Shown here one piece after another: positions 8,480-17,572 of a stretch of DNA of 64,000 bases (position 1 is the stretch's first letter; every line of letters begins with the position of its first letter). Origin of the DNA: Entomomonas asaccharolytica (lineage in GTDB: Bacteria; Pseudomonadota; Gammaproteobacteria; Pseudomonadales; Pseudomonadaceae); the NCBI RefSeq assembly GCF_016653615.1, contig NZ_CP067393.1, forward strand, positions 1,689,673 through 1,753,672, given 5' to 3'. Below the pieces are notes generated by a model. That model did not search any database. It saw only the letters and a list, made by a program, of their open reading frames with translations, and was not told where the DNA came from. A program made the translations under genes and the position numbers.

Positions 8480-11323
8480 ATGTTAAGTGGTGTATCTCGT
8501 GATGACAATAACACGCTAGATAATGAATTAAACGCCCCTATTCCAGGGCAAATTAATGTTATCAAGAGAACAGGTACTGTTGTCCCTTATACTGATGATA
8601 AAATTGCTGTTGCTATTAGTAAGGCTTTTTTAGCAGTTGAAGGCGATAATGCAGCCGCCTCTTCTCGTATCCATGATGCTGTTAAACAGCTAACTGAAAT
8701 GGTTACAGCTACTTTTAAACGTCGTATGCCTTCTGGTGGTGTTATTCACATCGAAGATATTCAAGACCAAGTTGAATTAGCCTTAATGCGCTCTGGCGAG
8801 CATAAAATTGCCCGTGCCTATGTTCTGTATCGTGAAGCCCGTGCTCAAGAGCGTGCTAAAAACACTGTACAACAAGCTCACCCTACTATTCGTGTAACTA
8901 ATGACAAAGGCGAGTTTGCACCTTTAGATTTAGGTCGTTTAAATACCATTCTAAAAGAAGCTTGTGAAGGTTTAGAAGAAGTAGATCCTAGCATTATTGA
9001 AAAAGAAACCTTAAAAAATCTTTACGATGGTGTCGCAGAAAAAGATGTTAATACGGCGTTAGTAATGACAGCCAGAACCATGGTTGAACGTGAGCCTAAC
9101 TACTCGTTTGTAACCGCTCGTTTACTGTTAGATAAACTACGCGCTGAAGCTTTAGGTTTCTTAGGTATAGCAGATCGTGCTACGCACCATGAAATGGTAA
9201 ATTTCTATCCTCAAGCATTACAAGTTTACATTGAAAAAGGTATTGAGTTTGAACTGCTTGATAAACGTTTAGCACAATTTGACTTAGCAAAATTAGGTCA
9301 AGCATTACAACATGAACGTGATCAACAGTTTACCTATTTAGGTTTACAAACCCTTTATGACCGCTATTTTATCCATAAAGATGGCATTCGTTTTGAATTA
9401 CCACAAGTATTCTTTATGCGTGTAGCTATGGGCTTAGCTTTAGAAGAAACAGATAAAGAAGCGCGTGCTATTGAGTTTTATAATTTACTGTCTTCATTTG
9501 ACTATATGTCATCTACCCCTACGCTATTTAATTCAGGTACAGTTCGCCCTCAACTTTCTAGCTGTTATTTAACAACAGTACCTGATGATTTATCAGGTAT
9601 TTATAAAGCTATTCATGATAACGCGATGTTATCTAAGTTTGCAGGCGGTTTAGGTAATGACTGGACACCTGTACGTGCTTTAGGTGCTTACATTAAAGGT
9701 ACTAATGGTAAATCACAGGGTGTTGTACCCTTCCTTAAAGTGGTAAATGATACAGCAGTGGCTGTTAACCAAGGCGGTAAACGTAAAGGTGCGGTATGCG
9801 CTTACCTTGAATCATGGCATTTAGATATCGAAGAGTTTTTAGAACTTCGTAAAAATACAGGGGATGATCGCCGCCGTACGCATGATATGAATACAGCGAA
9901 CTGGATTCCAGATTTATTTATGAAGCGTGTTTTTGAAGATGGTGCATGGACACTTTTCAGCCCTTCAGATGTGCCTGATTTACATGATCTTTTTGGTAAA
10001 GCATTTGAAGAACGTTATGAGTATTATGAAGAACTCACTACTTACGGCAAAATTAAAACATTTAAAACCATGCCTGCACGCGATTTATGGCGCAAAATGT
10101 TATCTATGGTATTTGAAACAGGTCATCCTTGGGTAACCTTCAAAGACCCATGTAATATCCGTAGTCCACAACAACATGTTGGGGTAGTACATAGCTCTAA
10201 CCTTTGTACTGAAATCACCTTAAATACTAACGAAGATGAAATTGCGGTATGTAACCTTGGTTCAGTTAACCTTGTAAAACATATTGTAGATGGTAAGTTA
10301 GATACTGAAAAATTAGCGCGTACAGTAAAAACTGCGGTACGTATGTTAGATAATGTAATCGATATTAACTACTACGCTGTACCACAAGCTAAAAATTCTA
10401 ATGCTAAACACCGTCCTGTTGGCTTGGGTTTAATGGGCTTCCAAGATGCACTTTATTTACAACATATTGCTTATGGTTCAGATGAAGCCGTTAAATTTGC
10501 TGACCAATCGATGGAAGCGATTAGTTACTATGCCATTAAAGCGTCTTGTGAATTAGCACAAGAACGTGGTACCTACTCTACTTTTGAAGGCTCTTTATGG
10601 TCAAAAGGTATTCTACCTTTAGATTCTATGGATCTTTTAATTGAACAGCGTGGTAGTAAATATATTGCTGTAGATAAGACCACTACCTTTGATTGGGCAC
10701 CTATTCGCGAATTAGTGAAAAAAGGTATCCGCAACTCTAATATTATGGCAATTGCACCTACTGCAACGATTGCTAATATTACTGGTGTTTCTCAATCAAT
10801 CGAGCCTACTTATCAAAACCTATTTGTTAAATCTAACTTATCAGGTGAATTTACTGTTATTAATCCTTATTTAGTACGTGACTTAAAAGCACGTAATTTA
10901 TGGGATTCGGTTATGGTAAATGATCTTAAATATTATGATGGTAGCGTGCAACAAATTGAACGTATTCCTGAAGATTTAAAGAGACTTTATCAAACTGCTT
11001 TTGAAGTTGAACCTAAATGGATTATTGAATCAGCTAGCCGTCGTCAAAAATGGATCGACCAAGCTCAATCATTAAATATCTACGTAGCGGGTGCATCGGG
11101 TAAAAAATTAGATGTTACTTACCGTATGGCTTGGTACTTAGGTTTAAAAACAACTTATTATTTACGCGCCTTAGCTGCAACCAGTACTGAGAAATCTACT
11201 ATTAATACGGGTAAACTCAACGCTGTATCATCTGCTATTGAAGAACCACAAGCGCCTGTTGCACCTGCACCTGTACCAAAAGCTTGTAGTATTGATGATC
11301 CAGATTGCGAAGCTTGCCAATAA
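8480..11323 (+). CDS. nrdA: Ribonucleoside-diphosphate reductase class Ia, alpha subunit
   Basis: This large subunit reduces ribonucleoside diphosphates to deoxyribonucleotides. The 947-residue protein carries two consecutive ATP-cone regulatory domains (about residues 25-130 and 135-225), as in P. aeruginosa NrdA. The catalytic barrel follows, with SSCYLTTVPDD (active-site Cys), NLCTEITLNT and PTATIANITGVSQS. The C-terminal tail ends CSIDDPDCEACQ and holds the redox-shuttle cysteines that reload the active site. AGGAG lies just before the ATG. It is followed by nrdB after 76 bases containing a hairpin. Upstream NrdR-like and DnaA-like sites suggest control by dNTP level and replication. Confidence 0.98.
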   Translation: MLSGVSRDDNNTLDNELNAPIPGQINVIKRTGTVVPYTDDKIAVAISKAFLAVEGDNAAASSRIHDAVKQLTEMVTATFKRRMPSGGVIHIEDIQDQVELALMRSGEHKIARAYVLYREARAQERAKNTVQQAHPTIRVTNDKGEFAPLDLGRLNTILKEACEGLEEVDPSIIEKETLKNLYDGVAEKDVNTALVMTARTMVEREPNYSFVTARLLLDKLRAEALGFLGIADRATHHEMVNFYPQALQVYIEKGIEFELLDKRLAQFDLAKLGQALQHERDQQFTYLGLQTLYDRYFIHKDGIRFELPQVFFMRVAMGLALEETDKEARAIEFYNLLSSFDYMSSTPTLFNSGTVRPQLSSCYLTTVPDDLSGIYKAIHDNAMLSKFAGGLGNDWTPVRALGAYIKGTNGKSQGVVPFLKVVNDTAVAVNQGGKRKGAVCAYLESWHLDIEEFLELRKNTGDDRRRTHDMNTANWIPDLFMKRVFEDGAWTLFSPSDVPDLHDLFGKAFEERYEYYEELTTYGKIKTFKTMPARDLWRKMLSMVFETGHPWVTFKDPCNIRSPQQHVGVVHSSNLCTEITLNTNEDEIAVCNLGSVNLVKHIVDGKLDTEKLARTVKTAVRMLDNVIDINYYAVPQAKNSNAKHRPVGLGLMGFQDALYLQHIAYGSDEAVKFADQSMEAISYYAIKASCELAQERGTYSTFEGSLWSKGILPLDSMDLLIEQRGSKYIAVDKTTTFDWAPIRELVKKGIRNSNIMAIAPTATIANITGVSQSIEPTYQNLFVKSNLSGEFTVINPYLVRDLKARNLWDSVMVNDLKYYDGSVQQIERIPEDLKRLYQTAFEVEPKWIIESASRRQKWIDQAQSLNIYVAGASGKKLDVTYRMAWYLGLKTTYYLRALAATSTEKSTINTGKLNAVSSAIEEPQAPVAPAPVPKACSIDDPDCEACQ

Positions 11324-11352
11324 TCGCTGTACAACTATTTTCATATTATGTA

Positions 11353-11380
11353 TAAGCACTATCTAGCTCGATAGTGCTTA
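11353..11380 (+). other. Hairpin in the nrdA-nrdB intercistronic gap
   Basis: The arms TAAGCACTATC (11353-11363) and GATAGTGCTTA (11370-11380) form a perfect 11-bp stem with a six-base loop. No T-run follows, so it is not a standard terminator. It could set the nrdA:nrdB ratio by partial termination, RNA processing or protection of the upstream message. The ribosome-binding site of nrdB (CAGGAG) begins about 6 bases after it. Confidence 0.6.
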
Positions 11381-11399
11381 CCACTCAGGAGATTAACTT

Positions 11400-12650
11400 A
11401 TGTTAAGTTGGGATGATTTTGATAGTGAGGAAGCACCTAAAAAATCCACTAAATCGGCAGCAGCAAATACTGCTAACAATACTTCAGAAGAACAACTAAA
11501 CCATGTGGGTGATGATTTAGCCATGGAAGCCCGTGCTGTTCATGCTGAAGATTCAGAAGATGTTAGAAGAGCTAAAGCGGCTCTTGATGAACTAGATATT
11601 CAAGAAGGTCTTGATGATTTAGAAGGTACTTCAGGCCGTGTACAAGTTGATGATAAGCAAATGATCAACTGCCGTGCAGATTTAAATCAATTAGTGCCTT
11701 TTAAATATGATTGGGCATGGCAAAAATACCTAGATGGTTGTGCTAACCACTGGATGCCACAAGAAATTAATATGACAGCAGATATTGCACTTTGGAAAAG
11801 CCAAGATGGTTTAACTGAAGATGAACGTCGTATAGTAATGCGTAATCTTGGTTTCTTCTCAACTGCTGACTCATTAGTAGCCAACAACTTAGTATTAGCT
11901 ACTTATCGCTTAATTACTAATCCAGAATGTCGCCAATATATTTTACGCCAAGCCTTTGAAGAAGCTATTCATACTCACGCTTATCAATATTGTATTGAAT
12001 CGTTAGGCATGGATGAAGGTGAAGTATTTAACATGTACCGCGAAGTGCCTTCAGTGGCTAAAAAAGCGGCATGGGGCTTAAAATATACTCGCTCTATTTC
12101 TGATCCTACGTTTAAAACAGGTACTGTAGAAACTGATAAGCAATTTTTGCGTAATCTAATTGCTTACTATTGTGTTTTAGAAGGTATCTTCTTCTACTGC
12201 GGTTTTAGCCAAATCCTTTCAATGGGTCGTCGTAATAAGATGACTGGTGTTGCAGAACAATTCCAATATATCTTACGTGATGAATCCATGCATTTGAATT
12301 TTGGTATTGATATGATTAATCAAATCAAAATCGAAAATCCGCACTTATGGGATGAGGGTATGAAAGATGATGCCCGTCAGATGCTATTACAAGGTACTCA
12401 ATTAGAAATTGAATATGCGCGTGATACTATGCCTCGTGGTGTATTAGGCATGAATGCTAGTATGATGGAAGAATACTTAAAATTCATTGCTAACCGTCGC
12501 CTTGTACAAATTGGTTTAAAAGAAGAATTCCCCAATGTGACCAATCCGTTCCCTTGGATGAGTGAAATGATGGATCTTAAGAAAGAGAAAAATTTCTTTG
12601 AAACCCGTGTTATTGAGTACCAAACAGGTGGTGCCTTAACGTGGGATTAA
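11400..12650 (+). CDS. nrdB: Ribonucleoside-diphosphate reductase class Ia, beta subunit
   Basis: This small subunit carries the di-iron centre and tyrosyl radical that initiate ribonucleotide reduction in NrdA. It has 416 residues, including an acidic N-terminal extension of about 80 residues as in Pseudomonas. Expected ligands are visible: Asp157 (TADSLVANN), Glu188 and His191 (EEAIHTH), and a later Glu and Glu/His pair in EGIFFYCGF and RDESMHLNF. Tyr195 aligns with the radical tyrosine of E. coli. It is co-directional with nrdA and preceded by CAGGAG. A strong terminator follows directly after the stop. Confidence 0.97.
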   Translation: MLSWDDFDSEEAPKKSTKSAAANTANNTSEEQLNHVGDDLAMEARAVHAEDSEDVRRAKAALDELDIQEGLDDLEGTSGRVQVDDKQMINCRADLNQLVPFKYDWAWQKYLDGCANHWMPQEINMTADIALWKSQDGLTEDERRIVMRNLGFFSTADSLVANNLVLATYRLITNPECRQYILRQAFEEAIHTHAYQYCIESLGMDEGEVFNMYREVPSVAKKAAWGLKYTRSISDPTFKTGTVETDKQFLRNLIAYYCVLEGIFFYCGFSQILSMGRRNKMTGVAEQFQYILRDESMHLNFGIDMINQIKIENPHLWDEGMKDDARQMLLQGTQLEIEYARDTMPRGVLGMNASMMEEYLKFIANRRLVQIGLKEEFPNVTNPFPWMSEMMDLKKEKNFFETRVIEYQTGGALTWD

Positions 12651-12666
12651 TAATATCCTCTTATCA

Positions 12667-12695
12667 AAAAAGGTGCTAATTTAGCACCTTTCTTT
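12667..12695 (+). terminator. Intrinsic terminator after nrdB
   Basis: AAAGGTGCTA and TAGCACCTTT pair in a 10-bp stem with a tiny loop, followed by TCTTTT. It starts about 17 bases after the nrdB stop and ends the nrdAB transcript. Confidence 0.9.
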
Positions 12696-12763
12696 TATTA
12701 TACTAATTTACTATATATAATATAAAAAACCCTATACTATTTTTACTGTAAGGGAAGGACTAT

Positions 12764-13120
12764 ATGTTAGATATATTAAGTAAATTAAAAAACACATTTA
12801 AAAAAAATAACTCTTATCAAACAAATCTTCAAAGAGAGTTACCAAAACAAGAAATGCCTGTTAATGATGAGATGAGGATAAAACAAAAAGTAATCCTTAC
12901 CATTAAACAAATAAGAGAAGATTACCCTGTCAGTGTTAGGCAACGTAAGAATGTTTATCATTATCTTAATAAAAAGCTTGGCTTAGATATTGCCATGTAT
13001 GATTATGATGATACAGGAGAAAATACCATATTGTCGTTAGACCCAAGTGGTACACAACAAGGCGAATACAATTATATTGTTGAAAAATATGCTACTGCAT
13101 TAAAAAATAAAAAAGACTAA
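12764..13120 (+). CDS. Small basic protein of unknown function
   Basis: I do not recognise this 118-residue protein. It starts with an amphipathic, Lys/Asn-rich segment (residues 1-40) and then has a compact region, about 40-110, with mixed helix and strand character and several Tyr and Asp residues (AMYDYDDTGEN). There is no signal peptide or membrane segment. An AGGGAAGGA ribosome-binding site lies 6 bases before the ATG, and codon use resembles its neighbours, so it is probably a real gene. It lies alone between the nrdB terminator and a convergent small gene that ends 8 bases away. Confidence 0.6.
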   Translation: MLDILSKLKNTFKKNNSYQTNLQRELPKQEMPVNDEMRIKQKVILTIKQIREDYPVSVRQRKNVYHYLNKKLGLDIAMYDYDDTGENTILSLDPSGTQQGEYNYIVEKYATALKNKKD

Positions 13121-13128
13121 ATATCTTG

Positions 13129-13371
13129 CTAAACTAAAGAAATAAAGACATTTGTCTTAATATTATTTTCAATCACTTCAACATTTGAAGCAAATTTTCC
13201 ATCGGCCTTTGCTACTTCTAGCATGGTATTAATATCAATTCCTCTTTCTTCAAGCTCTTTTAAGGCGGCTTGTGGAAGAAATTTAGCAGATAAATTAAGT
13301 AATAATACAGGTATCTCAAATTTTTCTATTAACTCACCTGCTACTGTTTTTTCTATCTTAATCTTTTTCAC
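13129..13371 (-). CDS. Small conserved-looking protein of unknown function
   Basis: This is an 80-residue protein with a GTG start, supported by AAGGAG about 8 bases upstream on the minus strand. The middle (LPQAALKELEERGIDINTML, about 32-51) resembles short helical modules found at the ends of DUF2089/SHOCT-like bacterial proteins, where a helical motif precedes an acidic strand. That resemblance is weak and I claim no function. It lies 77 bases downstream of the eutB-eutC fusion on the same strand, so it could be cotranscribed with it. Confidence 0.55.
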   Translation of the reverse strand: MKKIKIEKTVAGELIEKFEIPVLLLNLSAKFLPQAALKELEERGIDINTMLEVAKADGKFASNVEVIENNIKTNVFISLV

Positions 13372-13448
13372 TGATTGATACTCCTTTGCTTCAAAACTAT
13401 GAAATATAACTAATAAGTGGCAGCCTTTAATCTCCCACTGATTATAAA

Positions 13449-15749
13449 CTAACGTTTTCTCAATGATTCCAACCGATTACCCCCTGCTTTTAAGCGATGC
13501 ATATCAGCAATAAATTCTACTAACACACTAGCCGCTTCCATGGGTGGTAAACCTCCTGCATAAATATTAGACACGACTGATACTTCGTATTGAATATCAG
13601 CATTACCACTAAATTTAATCGCAGCCTGACGAGTTGCATCATCAGTAATATGATAATTTAAATAAGCTGATAAACTACGAGAAGCTAATGCATCACCACC
13701 TGGACGCTCACCTAATAAGTTAACAACAATTTTTGCATTAACAACATTACCAACATCTTCAGCTAGTTTTACGCGGCCATATGGTATTAGCATAGGTTGC
13801 CCCATGGTAAAGCCTTTGGCTTTTAAACCATCCATCAATACAGGTAATAACTCAATAATATTATGGTGGGTCGCCTCAGCACTAAGACCATCAGAAACAA
13901 TAATTTGAATATCATTATTTTCTGAAGTTAGTTTATTACGTGATTCTTGCGATAAATGACTACCTAACTCTGCATTATTTAGATGGCTCTCTTTATCAGC
14001 CGCATCTGTGCTTAATACACGGTACTGAATATCACCCAGTTTTTCTTGCTGTAGATCTGCATAGATAGCTTCTCTAGCAATCGCCTGATTAGCTCTTAGT
14101 AATCGTGTCACTTTATTAGCAGGACGTGGCCCTGCATTTTCAAAACCGTAAGAAGCAGGTAAATTCTCTTTCAAGCGTTGATACTCACTATCACTGCTAC
14201 AGAATATTCTGGGATTACCCCAATTAGGGCCACGTTGAATATTGCCGTCTTGATCTTCTATAAAAATACCTTTTTCAACACACCAACGTAAATATTCAGG
14301 CGCTGGTTTTAAATTGTAAATTTCACGCATGGTTTGGTCATCATGGCCACTGGTATCAAAATAAGCTAACATTCTGTCTGTGTTTAAATAAACATCCATA
14401 TAGTAGTTAGCTCCAGCAGCGGTTAATAGCTCAATAGCCATTTGCTGACCTTCTGTAGTTACTTTTGAATGTAACGTAAAGCAAGGCGCCATTCCCATTG
14501 GTAAGCCAAGTAATTTACCCATTAAATGATCTTGTAGATTTGAATAGATCATTTCAAAATTATCAAGATGAGTTTCAGGACCAATAAAGCCTGTTACATT
14601 ATTTACCATAAAAGGTTTATAGCGACGCGCTAGACCATAACAAAGTGCTTCAGTAGTCGTCATATCAATGCCATTATGCTTGTTATAACTAACTTCACTA
14701 CCTTGCCCTGTTTCAAAATACATCCAATTGTTAGCAATATCTTTTAAAGGGCCTTGTTCTTTCATTATCATGTAGGCTTTATCTAATAAGTCTACTGTCA
14801 CATCAAATTCTTCTGTTAATACTGCTTCTGTGCCTGCAATACTTTGGAACATGATTTCTACAGGTGCTCCAGAAGCTAAACATTCAAGCTGTGTCTTAAT
14901 ATGAGAAAGCACACAAATTTGGGTAGGCACGCCTAGCTTTTCACGAACCTTATTAAAATGATTTAATATCGCATTAATATTATCAACGGTATCAACAGCA
15001 GGGTTTAAACCAAACATGCAATCACCTGTACCCATACTTAACCCTGTATAAAGTAACATGGTGATACTGTCGAGATTATCAGTTGGATGGTTCGGCTGTA
15101 GGCGTGTTGAAAGGGTGCCTGGTAATCCTAATAATGTTCTTGCTTTAGCAGTAGCGCCTGTCTTTAGTTTACGCGCTAAAAAAATCATTTCATGCACATC
15201 TAATAATTTGGTCAGTGCTGCTGCCATAACACCTGTTAAGGCTGTACCATAACGACGTATTTCATTACCTGTAGAACGCATTAACAGATCTTTAAACTCA
15301 CCAACAGTAAGCGGTGCTATTTCTTCAAAAACCGTATGATCGATTACGTAGTTTACCCGCATTACTGAATCAATTTTGCCATTATTATCTGTTAAGGGAT
15401 TATCAAAAATATGTTGTAAGGTTAAATCAGATAATATGGTTCTTGCTGCTTCTCTAGTTGCTTCATCAGTAGCGGTTAAGTTAGCAACACGATCCCCTGC
15501 TTTACTAATATCTGCATTTCCTAGTAGTTGTTTTAAATCTTTAAACGAATAATGCAGTCCTAACAATTCGGTTTGATAAGTATGGCTTAGGCTAGGCTTA
15601 GGTACATAGATATCAGCTAAGCAAGGTAACTCTGTTGAATAGAGGAAGGTTGCTGAACTATTACTAGCTTGCTCAGCTGAACCTACTCCATTAGCGGCTA
15701 AAGCAGCCACTACTTTGTTTACGATTTCATCAAATTGTTGGTTATTCAT
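13449..15749 (-). CDS. eutBC: Ethanolamine ammonia-lyase, EutB-EutC fusion
   Basis: This adenosylcobalamin enzyme splits ethanolamine into acetaldehyde and ammonia. It normally has separate EutB (about 450 residues) and EutC (about 290) chains; here one 766-residue chain contains both. Residues about 56-516 are the EutB barrel, with the substrate-site residues Arg216 and Gln218 (RLQPN), Asn249 (GLNP), Glu346 (YFETGQGS) and Asp407 (QDHLMGK). Residues about 540-766 are EutC-like (IIVSDGLSAEATHHN, YGRVK, LLGERPGGDALAS, SNIYAGGLPPMEAA). Residues 1-20 (MNNQQFDEIVNKVVAALAAN) resemble the N-terminal helix of canonical EutC rather than EutB. The frame is open throughout with no internal start signal needed. 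It follows eutA by 29 bases. Confidence 0.93.
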   Translation of the reverse strand: MNNQQFDEIVNKVVAALAANGVGSAEQASNSSATFLYSTELPCLADIYVPKPSLSHTYQTELLGLHYSFKDLKQLLGNADISKAGDRVANLTATDEATREAARTILSDLTLQHIFDNPLTDNNGKIDSVMRVNYVIDHTVFEEIAPLTVGEFKDLLMRSTGNEIRRYGTALTGVMAAALTKLLDVHEMIFLARKLKTGATAKARTLLGLPGTLSTRLQPNHPTDNLDSITMLLYTGLSMGTGDCMFGLNPAVDTVDNINAILNHFNKVREKLGVPTQICVLSHIKTQLECLASGAPVEIMFQSIAGTEAVLTEEFDVTVDLLDKAYMIMKEQGPLKDIANNWMYFETGQGSEVSYNKHNGIDMTTTEALCYGLARRYKPFMVNNVTGFIGPETHLDNFEMIYSNLQDHLMGKLLGLPMGMAPCFTLHSKVTTEGQQMAIELLTAAGANYYMDVYLNTDRMLAYFDTSGHDDQTMREIYNLKPAPEYLRWCVEKGIFIEDQDGNIQRGPNWGNPRIFCSSDSEYQRLKENLPASYGFENAGPRPANKVTRLLRANQAIAREAIYADLQQEKLGDIQYRVLSTDAADKESHLNNAELGSHLSQESRNKLTSENNDIQIIVSDGLSAEATHHNIIELLPVLMDGLKAKGFTMGQPMLIPYGRVKLAEDVGNVVNAKIVVNLLGERPGGDALASRSLSAYLNYHITDDATRQAAIKFSGNADIQYEVSVVSNIYAGGLPPMEAASVLVEFIADMHRLKAGGNRLESLRKR

Positions 15750-15778
15750 AATAACTAATCCATCATAAAGGTAGTAAT

Positions 15779-17290
15779 TTATTTAATTCCATAAAAAGAA
15801 ATAGGTATGACTTGCTGATGTTGCCTTCTTAAATTAACAAAGCTAGCATCTTTTAATAGAACTTCATCAATAACTATTAAATTTAATAGTAATTTTCCCC
15901 ATTGCGTAGCATAAGCACCTAGACTTTTACCTATATTGCAATCAACTAGCACGACTATAGGTAGATTGTTAGCAGGCTGTAATTCCTCTAATATTTCATA
16001 GAACATCTGGCCTAATGTACGAATCATCTTTACTTTGTCAGTACGATAACCTATCGAGTCTGCAATAAAGATTTGTAAGCAACCTCCCATATGGTTTTGG
16101 CAAATGAGCTTTAACGCTTCATATAACTCTGGTTTACTGATATCCCCTGAACAACGACTTACAATAGGTAAATGTTTTATGGGTAAAACAGAGGGATCTG
16201 GCAAATATAAAGTAGCACCAGAAACCTCAGTGCTGTGCAGAGCTAATCCGTAGACAGTAGCTCTACCTTCATTTTCGGGAATAATTGTAGTTAATGAGCG
16301 AGATAATATGGGAGAAGCTATGATCGCTTTAGCAAGATCAATTCCTAAATCACCATAAAATGTAGTGCTAGGTAAACTTTTTCCTGCCATTGCTTGATAA
16401 ATTAATTCTCCAACACCGCCTGAAAAAGTAATGGCTACTGGGTTAGATGTTAATTCATAGCTAAAAGCAACTTGTTGTAACGGTAATAATTCAGCAGAAT
16501 TAAAGAATGCAATATTACCTTGTGCAATATTTTCTAAGGCTTGTACATAGAAGGCTAAAAAACTATTAACTTCTTCTAAGGCTAGTACATCATTAACCTG
16601 TTTATGGATGTTTAGACGTTTAAATAAAGTAATAGCTTCTGGCGTTAAAGCGCGAATCCGATAACTACCAGCTTCAAACTGTATATGTCTTGCGCCTATA
16701 AAGTAACAACCTGTATGGATAACTTTGCCATTAAGACCAATGGCGGGATTAGTAGTGCCACCACCAATATCTAAATTTACAATAGGTGTAGTGCTACGAT
16801 AACGACTTAAAGCACCACAACCTCCCATAAAGGCTAACCATGATTCAAAATTAGGATCATCTGCTGTAGCAACTAAGATTTCACCCATTCGATCTTCAAT
16901 TAATTTGGCCAAAAATTCTGCGTTTTTCTGTCTTGCCGCTAACCCTGTGATAATCACACCACCAGCAAAAAAATCTTCAGCTTGATAACCACATTGTTCA
17001 AACCATAAGTTTAATAGTTGTGTTATTTTGCTTTCATCAATATGGTCATTAATAAAAGGGGTTAAAACAATATCGGAACGAAAAATTATTTTGATATCGC
17101 CTAGCTCCATATTACCCGTAATACTATTGGTAAGAATATGAGAACGAGCAACTAATGCACTGCTTGTGGTTGAACCAAAATCTAAGCCAAGCAGCAGTAC
17201 AGAGGAGTTTTTAGACACTGCGTGACTATTACTTACTCTGCATGGAGAAGTAGCAAAAGTAGTTTGTGGTATACCTTTTTCCAAGGTCAT
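15779..17290 (-). CDS. eutA: Ethanolamine ammonia-lyase reactivating factor EutA
   Basis: EutA reactivates ethanolamine ammonia-lyase by ATP-dependent exchange of damaged cobalamin. It belongs to the actin/hsp70-like ATPase fold: the phosphate-1 motif LLGLDFGSTTSSALVA is near residue 33 and the phosphate-2 motif VNLDIGGGTTNPAIG near 172. The frame could open at a GTG (17296), but AAGGAAG lies 5 bases before the ATG at 17290, which I chose; the protein has 503 residues. It is directly upstream of the eutB-eutC fusion on the same strand. I see no cobalamin riboswitch in the roughly 240 bases before it, and no eut regulator or shell genes nearby. Confidence 0.92.
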   Translation of the reverse strand: MTLEKGIPQTTFATSPCRVSNSHAVSKNSSVLLLGLDFGSTTSSALVARSHILTNSITGNMELGDIKIIFRSDIVLTPFINDHIDESKITQLLNLWFEQCGYQAEDFFAGGVIITGLAARQKNAEFLAKLIEDRMGEILVATADDPNFESWLAFMGGCGALSRYRSTTPIVNLDIGGGTTNPAIGLNGKVIHTGCYFIGARHIQFEAGSYRIRALTPEAITLFKRLNIHKQVNDVLALEEVNSFLAFYVQALENIAQGNIAFFNSAELLPLQQVAFSYELTSNPVAITFSGGVGELIYQAMAGKSLPSTTFYGDLGIDLAKAIIASPILSRSLTTIIPENEGRATVYGLALHSTEVSGATLYLPDPSVLPIKHLPIVSRCSGDISKPELYEALKLICQNHMGGCLQIFIADSIGYRTDKVKMIRTLGQMFYEILEELQPANNLPIVVLVDCNIGKSLGAYATQWGKLLLNLIVIDEVLLKDASFVNLRRQHQQVIPISFYGIK

Positions 17291-17533
17291 AAACACTTCC
17301 TTTTACTTTGCACTGTCTATTTCAAAATAACAAATTCCATTGTCTTTACAAGAAAATTATTTATAGCAACTAAAATAACTTTAGGCAGACTAATAAACTT
17401 TTTTATTTAACAATATCAAATATTGGCAAATAAATTTTTATTAAAAGAATTATTGCGCTAAGTCTAAAATAACAAAAACCAATAGTGACTAATATTCTTT
17501 ATTATTTTTATTAAATAATTGTTAAGTTTTCGT

Positions 17534-17560
17534 AAAAAGCCCTAATAATTAGGGCTTTTT
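17534..17560. terminator. Intrinsic terminator after the siderophore-binding protein gene
   Basis: AAAAAGCCCTAA and TTAGGGCTTTTT form a 12-bp stem around a three-base loop, with A- and T-runs on both sides. It lies 13 bases downstream of the minus-strand binding-protein gene (stop at 17573) and separates it from eutA. The 17291-17533 stretch is AT-rich with nothing else recognisable except the presumed eutA promoter. Confidence 0.88.
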
Positions 17561-17572
17561 ATCGTTAGCATA

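Noticed and set aside
17291-17533. Cobalamin riboswitch upstream of eutA
   Set aside because: I looked for the conserved B12-box and stem pattern because the lyase uses cobalamin, but the region is plain AT-rich sequence with no such element.
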